Assembly: GCA_003641405.1 (NCBI GenBank) | Contig: QNAF01000196.1 | Coordinates: 1-5,308, forward strand | From: Candidatus Zixiibacteriota bacterium | GTDB taxonomy: Bacteria; Zixibacteria; MSB-5A5; GN15; FEB-12 | Length of the DNA: 5,308 nt | Reading direction: 5' to 3' | In this document: piece after piece, positions 2,587-5,308 of the stretch | Layout: each line of letters begins with the position of its first letter | Position numbering within the stretch: the first letter of the stretch is position 1 | Notes under the pieces: generated by a model | Told to the model about the DNA's origin: nothing | The model's input: the letters and a program-made list of their open reading frames with translations, nothing else | Database searches by the model: none | Position numbers and translations under genes: made by a program

Positions 2587-5308
2587 CTACTTAAGCAGCA
2601 TCATCTTTCGAGTTTCAGTATAGTTATCGGCGCTAAGGCGATAGAAGTAAACGCCAGATGCAACCGCACTGCCATTTTGATCACGTCCGTTCCAGACAAC
2701 CTGATTCTCACCCGAGGAGGCTTCACCGTCAAACGGAGTGGCAATCAAGCGACCAAGGACGTTGAATACCTCAATCTTCGCAGTTCCGGTATTCGGTAGC
2801 GAGAAGCTGATAGTCGTGGTCGGGTTGAACGGATTTGGGTAGTTCTGGTCGAGTGAATAGCTGATCGGTACGTTGTCCGTATCCGTTCCGCCAGTCGATA
2901 GGGCTACGACCTCGACGCAGTCACCATTGGTGGACCAGACGAAGTCGTCTGTTGTCCGAGTCTCACCGACTTTCAGGTAGAAGTTATCGCCGGGCAGCAT
3001 ACCGGTTGTTTCTTCACCGGCATCATCGGCATAGACAGGCATGAAACCGAACTTACCGTGGGTGGTAAGTGTGAAACTTCCGATGAGGCTATTATCATCC
3101 GCGGCGTGAGCGGTAATAGTCGTACCGGCCTCGACAAGGTGTCCATCAACTGTCAGGTTGCGGGAGTAGAGATCGATCCAGTTGGTTGTACTTATGCTGG
3201 CCTGGTCGATCCCTGGTGTAGTAACTACCCTGTTTTTTACAGGCATTCCTTCAGCCGCAATCGCGGTTCCGCCGAAGGTCCCGGGGTATGTCAAAACGTC
3301 ATTCTCGACAACCTTCAACCAGTATCCGCTACACGTGCTCATTGTTTCAAGTGTATTGAATTCGCCTCCGTCGGGCCTGTAGATCGCAATTCCTGTTACA
3401 GGATCAAACCCGACTGCCACGACCAGGTTGTCAAGGATGGGTCCAAGGGCTGATGAGGTTGCCATATCCACCTCAGGCAGATACGAAACTAGATTCCACC
3501 GCGCTGTAAGAGCTATTGGTGTTGTCTCCGGGACCGGTAGTCCGGTTACCTCCAGCGTTATCAAATCGACATCAGGATCGATGCGAACCAGGTAGCCGCT
3601 AAGGTGATCGACATCCCACAATGTCGAGAATTCAGGCAGGTCTGGATCATATGTTAAGCCACCCTGCTCGAAGCCTCGAACAACTTCAACGGAACCCATG
3701 ATCGGGGATAGTACTTCCGCGATGTCATCAGACTCGGTATCGACATTCCAGCTAATAAGATTCCAGCCGCCAACCAGGTCACATTCTTTGAGAACCTCGC
3801 CACGGACTTCCAAACAGACCTGAACTTCTATGTTTTCAGTGGGATAAACCGTATTGCCGTAGGCCACTGCTTGAAGTCCATTGATCGTGAACCAGATAGT
3901 CTCACCAGCCACAACTCCATCATCACCCAACTCACTGCTTGCGCGGTAGACAGGCATATATCCGTAGCTGCCGGCAAGAGTTACTGTAAATTGGCCAACG
4001 AGGAGAGAATCCGGAGTGAAAGCTTCGACTACGGATCCTACTGGTACTGGTGCTCCGAAGTATGTGTTTCCTTCGGCCGGGCAACCATAGTCTACCCATG
4101 AGATCGTCTCGATCAATTCCTGTACCGGCTCGAGGATGATGATGCCGCCCTTGTCACCAAAATTGTTGTTTTCAATCTTGCCGGGGTAGTAACCGTCTTT
4201 GTATGCATACAAATCAAAGGGAATAGTAGTGATATCATCGAATGCAAACGATCCGATGCTGGACGAGGTGGTTGTCATGAGAATTGCGCCTGTCGGGTAG
4301 TCATCCCACAGTTCGACGGTGGCACCCTCAATTTCGTTCATGTCGGGATCAACAACGTAGCCACAGACGAAATTGGTGGCTGTGCCGACAATCGTACTTC
4401 CGGGAATGTACCCGGGGATTTCAACTTCGGGACCTTCGCCGCAGTCGCGAATGAACGCTATCGAAGGCATCGCTGAATCTTCACCGAGGACAAATTCATA
4501 AGCACCATCCTCGATTTCACAACTCAGGGCGAAATGCATAGTTGCGAAGAGTTGCTGTGAGCCAACAGGTACCAATGGCGGTTCATCGACGTTGGCATAA
4601 ATCGATACCTGATCCATGTTGTTATATACAGTTTCGTAAGCACCTTTGCTGTCCATGTATTCAACGGCGGAGCCAACAAACGAGACGGAATCAAGATGGA
4701 TCTCTTCGTTGTCCCAGGCAAGCACGAGTGACATACCTTCCAGCGGACAACTATTTGAGAACAGCACCGGGACTTCAAGTCTCATGCCGGGAACAGCGGG
4801 AGTACTCACAACGATGATCGTATCTGCGCTTGGCAGCCGGACAACGTTGACGTTGACAATAGCCATCGTTTCGGGCAGGCAGGGCCAGGCTGTGTCAGAA
4901 GGATTGCTGCCAGCGAAAACGAGAGTGTCGGCATATGTGCCGAACGTTTCAAAAGTGCGCTCGTACGTGAGGAATGTGGATGATGGCGTTGTACCCTCGG
5001 ATGGACTTGCAATGAAGTATCCGGGGTTTGTGGCGACCCAGTAAATTTCGCTTGGTCCGCTGCTGGTGAGCATCACACTGTCACCTAACGACACCGTCTC
5101 GCCCTCAAAGATCGTGAAATTGAATTCAGAGTCTTCCACGGTCAGGACAGGGCATGGCCATACTACCAGAGAAACATGGACGAATTGCGGGGAGTTGCCG
5201 GCCTCCTCCGAACTCACCATGATTGAATCATAGTACGATCCCGGAACCAGCGAGTGGTAATTCACCATAAACACCACGCTGTCCGGGGTAACGCCAGTGG
5301 GGTCTGAC
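2587..5308 (-). CDS. Large multidomain surface/secreted protein with C-terminal sorting domain (5' end outside window)
   Basis: The frame is open to the right edge with no start region, so 906 C-terminal residues are visible, numbered here from 5307. The GTG at 5275-5277 is internal to a domain and is not the start. Domains: 1-50, end of a BACON-like repeat (GVTPDSVVFMV, GSYYDSI); 51-156, a second one (FNFTIFEGE, SPSEGTTPSS, GTYADTL); 162-310, cohesin-like beta sandwich (RLEVPVLFSNSCPLEGMSLV, WDNEEIHLDSVSF) with several cysteines; 312-398, carboxypeptidase-regulatory-like domain (GYVVDPDMNEIEGATVEL, AYKDGYYPG); 400-500, GFMPVY module; 508-590 and 598-680, two WNL[IV]S repeats; 703-804, second GFMPVY module; 813-906, sorting domain (QNYPNPFNPTTTISF, VFNVLGRLI, FlgD-like WNGRDQNGSAVASGVYFYRL, ending RKMMLLK). 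No catalytic motif is seen; a binding or structural surface role is inferred. It ends in TAG and probably shares an mRNA with the gene at 1463-2509. Confidence 0.85.
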   Translation of the reverse strand, partial: SDPTGVTPDSVVFMVNYHSLVPGSYYDSIMVSSEEAGNSPQFVHVSLVVWPCPVLTVEDSEFNFTIFEGETVSLGDSVMLTSSGPSEIYWVATNPGYFIASPSEGTTPSSTFLTYERTFETFGTYADTLVFAGSNPSDTAWPCLPETMAIVNVNVVRLPSADTIIVVSTPAVPGMRLEVPVLFSNSCPLEGMSLVLAWDNEEIHLDSVSFVGSAVEYMDSKGAYETVYNNMDQVSIYANVDEPPLVPVGSQQLFATMHFALSCEIEDGAYEFVLGEDSAMPSIAFIRDCGEGPEVEIPGYIPGSTIVGTATNFVCGYVVDPDMNEIEGATVELWDDYPTGAILMTTTSSSIGSFAFDDITTIPFDLYAYKDGYYPGKIENNNFGDKGGIIILEPVQELIETISWVDYGCPAEGNTYFGAPVPVGSVVEAFTPDSLLVGQFTVTLAGSYGYMPVYRASSELGDDGVVAGETIWFTINGLQAVAYGNTVYPTENIEVQVCLEVRGEVLKECDLVGGWNLISWNVDTESDDIAEVLSPIMGSVEVVRGFEQGGLTYDPDLPEFSTLWDVDHLSGYLVRIDPDVDLITLEVTGLPVPETTPIALTARWNLVSYLPEVDMATSSALGPILDNLVVAVGFDPVTGIAIYRPDGGEFNTLETMSTCSGYWLKVVENDVLTYPGTFGGTAIAAEGMPVKNRVVTTPGIDQASISTTNWIDLYSRNLTVDGHLVEAGTTITAHAADDNSLIGSFTLTTHGKFGFMPVYADDAGEETTGMLPGDNFYLKVGETRTTDDFVWSTNGDCVEVVALSTGGTDTDNVPISYSLDQNYPNPFNPTTTISFSLPNTGTAKIEVFNVLGRLIATPFDGEASSGENQVVWNGRDQNGSAVASGVYFYRLSADNYTETRKMMLLK
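2590..2871 (-). other. Type IX-type C-terminal sorting domain of the large protein
   Basis: The last 94 residues carry QNYPNPFNP, two beta strands, VFNVLGR and SGVYFYRL, and a basic-hydrophobic end RKMMLLK, the layout of the TIGR04183 family. It includes the longer FlgD-Ig-like turn WNGRDQNGS that the short protein lacks. The short protein's equivalent lies at 1466-1726. DNA of the two QNYPNPFNP segments differs at many third positions, so this is not a recent duplication. Confidence 0.85.
2896..3201 (-). repeat. GFMPVY module, C-terminal copy in the large protein
   Basis: It begins NWIDLYSRNLTVDG, continues VEAGTTITAHAADDNSLIGS, GKFGFMPVYADD and LPGDNFYLKVGE, and closes with CVEVVALS. It sits just before the sorting domain. 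The INGR segment of the other copies is replaced by KVGETR, making this the most diverged of the three. Confidence 0.75.
3268..3516 (-). repeat. WNL[IV]S repeat 2
   Basis: About 82 residues: WNLVSYLPEV, LGPILDNLVVAVGF, IYRPDGGEFNTLETM, SGYWLKV, then LTYPGTFGG. It matches the preceding repeat at spaced landmarks. Similar WNLIS...GYWVK units are known to me from surface proteins of marine and candidate-phylum bacteria, with no assigned activity. Confidence 0.65.
3538..3786 (-). repeat. WNL[IV]S repeat 1
   Basis: About 83 residues: GGWNLISWNV, LSPIMGSVEVVRGF, TYDPDLPEFSTLWDV, SGYLVRI, then LEVTGLPV. It lies immediately before repeat 2, with only a few residues between. Relative to repeat 2, the YW of GYW is YL here. 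Confidence 0.65.
3808..4110 (-). repeat. GFMPVY module, internal copy in the large protein
   Basis: Landmarks are ISWVDYGCPAEGN, VPVGSVVEAFTPDSLLVG, GSYGYMPVYRASSELGDD, GETIWFTINGLQA and a closing strand IEVQVCLEV. Spacing between landmarks agrees with the other two copies, except for a few extra residues between MPVY and GDD. Confidence 0.75.
4378..4824 (-). other. Cohesin-like domain in the large protein
   Basis: About 149 residues run from a VPGMRLEVPVLFSN start through GMSLVLAWDNEEIHLDSVSF to AFIRDCGEGPEVEIPG. Opening with a pre-strand, then a PV-x-N-strand and a y/wD-x-x-x-l-x-l-d-x-V-x-F stretch, resembles cohesin/Ig-like folds. Three cysteines (NSC, LSC, RDC) may pair. Cohesins bind dockerins, but no dockerin is seen in this window, so a binding role is not claimed. 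Confidence 0.5.
4840..5308 (-). other. BACON-like repeats at the visible N-terminal side of the large protein
   Basis: Two units share the closing pattern G-x-TP-x-S ... G-[ST]-Y-x-D-[ST]-[IL]: GVTPDS...GSYYDSI in the cut first unit (5158-5308) and GTTPSS...GTYADTL in the complete second (4840-5157). The second opens with strands LTVEDSEFNFTIFEGE and has the W-x-A-x4-Y-[FI] core (WVATNPGYFI). The fold is that of BACON domains, often found in secreted proteins of Bacteroidetes relatives. Each unit has or adjoins a WPC motif. More units may lie beyond the edge. Confidence 0.55.

Noticed and set aside
3058..5044. Plus-strand open frames (3058-3453, 3871-4101, 4542-4817, 4646-5044) opposite the large surface gene
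   Set aside because: The minus-strand frame is continuous and shows ordered domains; these plus-strand frames show none and have no supporting start signals.
5275..5277. GTG as the start of the large protein
   Set aside because: It falls in the middle of a BACON-like strand, the frame continues upstream to the window edge, and no ribosome site or signal peptide is present.
1..5308. CRISPR array, defence system, riboswitch or phage genes
   Set aside because: No regularly spaced direct DNA repeats, no nuclease or phage structural motifs, and no long structured leader were seen. The repeats present are at protein level only.

Overview
The window looks like a bacterial chromosome fragment from an uncultured lineage of the FCB superphylum or a neighbouring candidate phylum (Zixibacteria-, Marinimicrobia- or Latescibacteria-like). 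The reasons are two adjacent secreted proteins that end in a type IX-type C-terminal sorting domain with the QNYPNPFNP signature, BACON-like and cohesin-like surface modules, a moderate base composition by eye, and a plain sigma70-like promoter before a tRNA. The phylum is an inference from protein style; no taxonomic marker gene is present.

Layout, left to right. Positions 1-79 (+) encode the last 25 residues of what looks like an IS110/IS116-family transposase, cut by the window edge. Positions 80-140 are non-coding and probably hold the element's right end. Positions 141-214 (-) are a complete tRNA-Arg(ACG), with a good TTGACA-N18-TACTAT promoter at 241-270 (-). Positions 296-1336 (-) encode a PP2C-family protein serine/threonine phosphatase with an intact metal site and a C-terminal membrane anchor. 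Positions 1337-1462 are intergenic and contain a strong hairpin flanked by A and T runs (1400-1434) that can terminate in both directions. Positions 1463-2509 (-) encode a 348-residue exported protein: signal peptide, a module ending in GFGFMPVY, an Ig-like domain, and a sorting domain. A 77-base gap with an 8-bp inverted repeat follows. Positions 2587-5308 (-) hold the 3' part of a long multidomain surface protein, open at the right edge.

The two secreted proteins appear to form one transcription unit running right to left and closed by the terminator at 1400-1434. They share a roughly 100-residue module (one copy in the short protein, two in the long one) and the same kind of C-terminal sorting domain, so they are probably displayed or released by the same export route. 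The phosphatase would act on the cytoplasmic side of the inner membrane to reverse Ser/Thr phosphorylation. Its partner kinase is not in the window, and no functional link to the surface proteins is visible.

The most interesting signal is the shared module, marked by G-x-[FY]-G-[FY]-M-P-V-Y, to which I cannot assign a family. A tandem pair of WNL[IV]S repeats in the long protein comes next.
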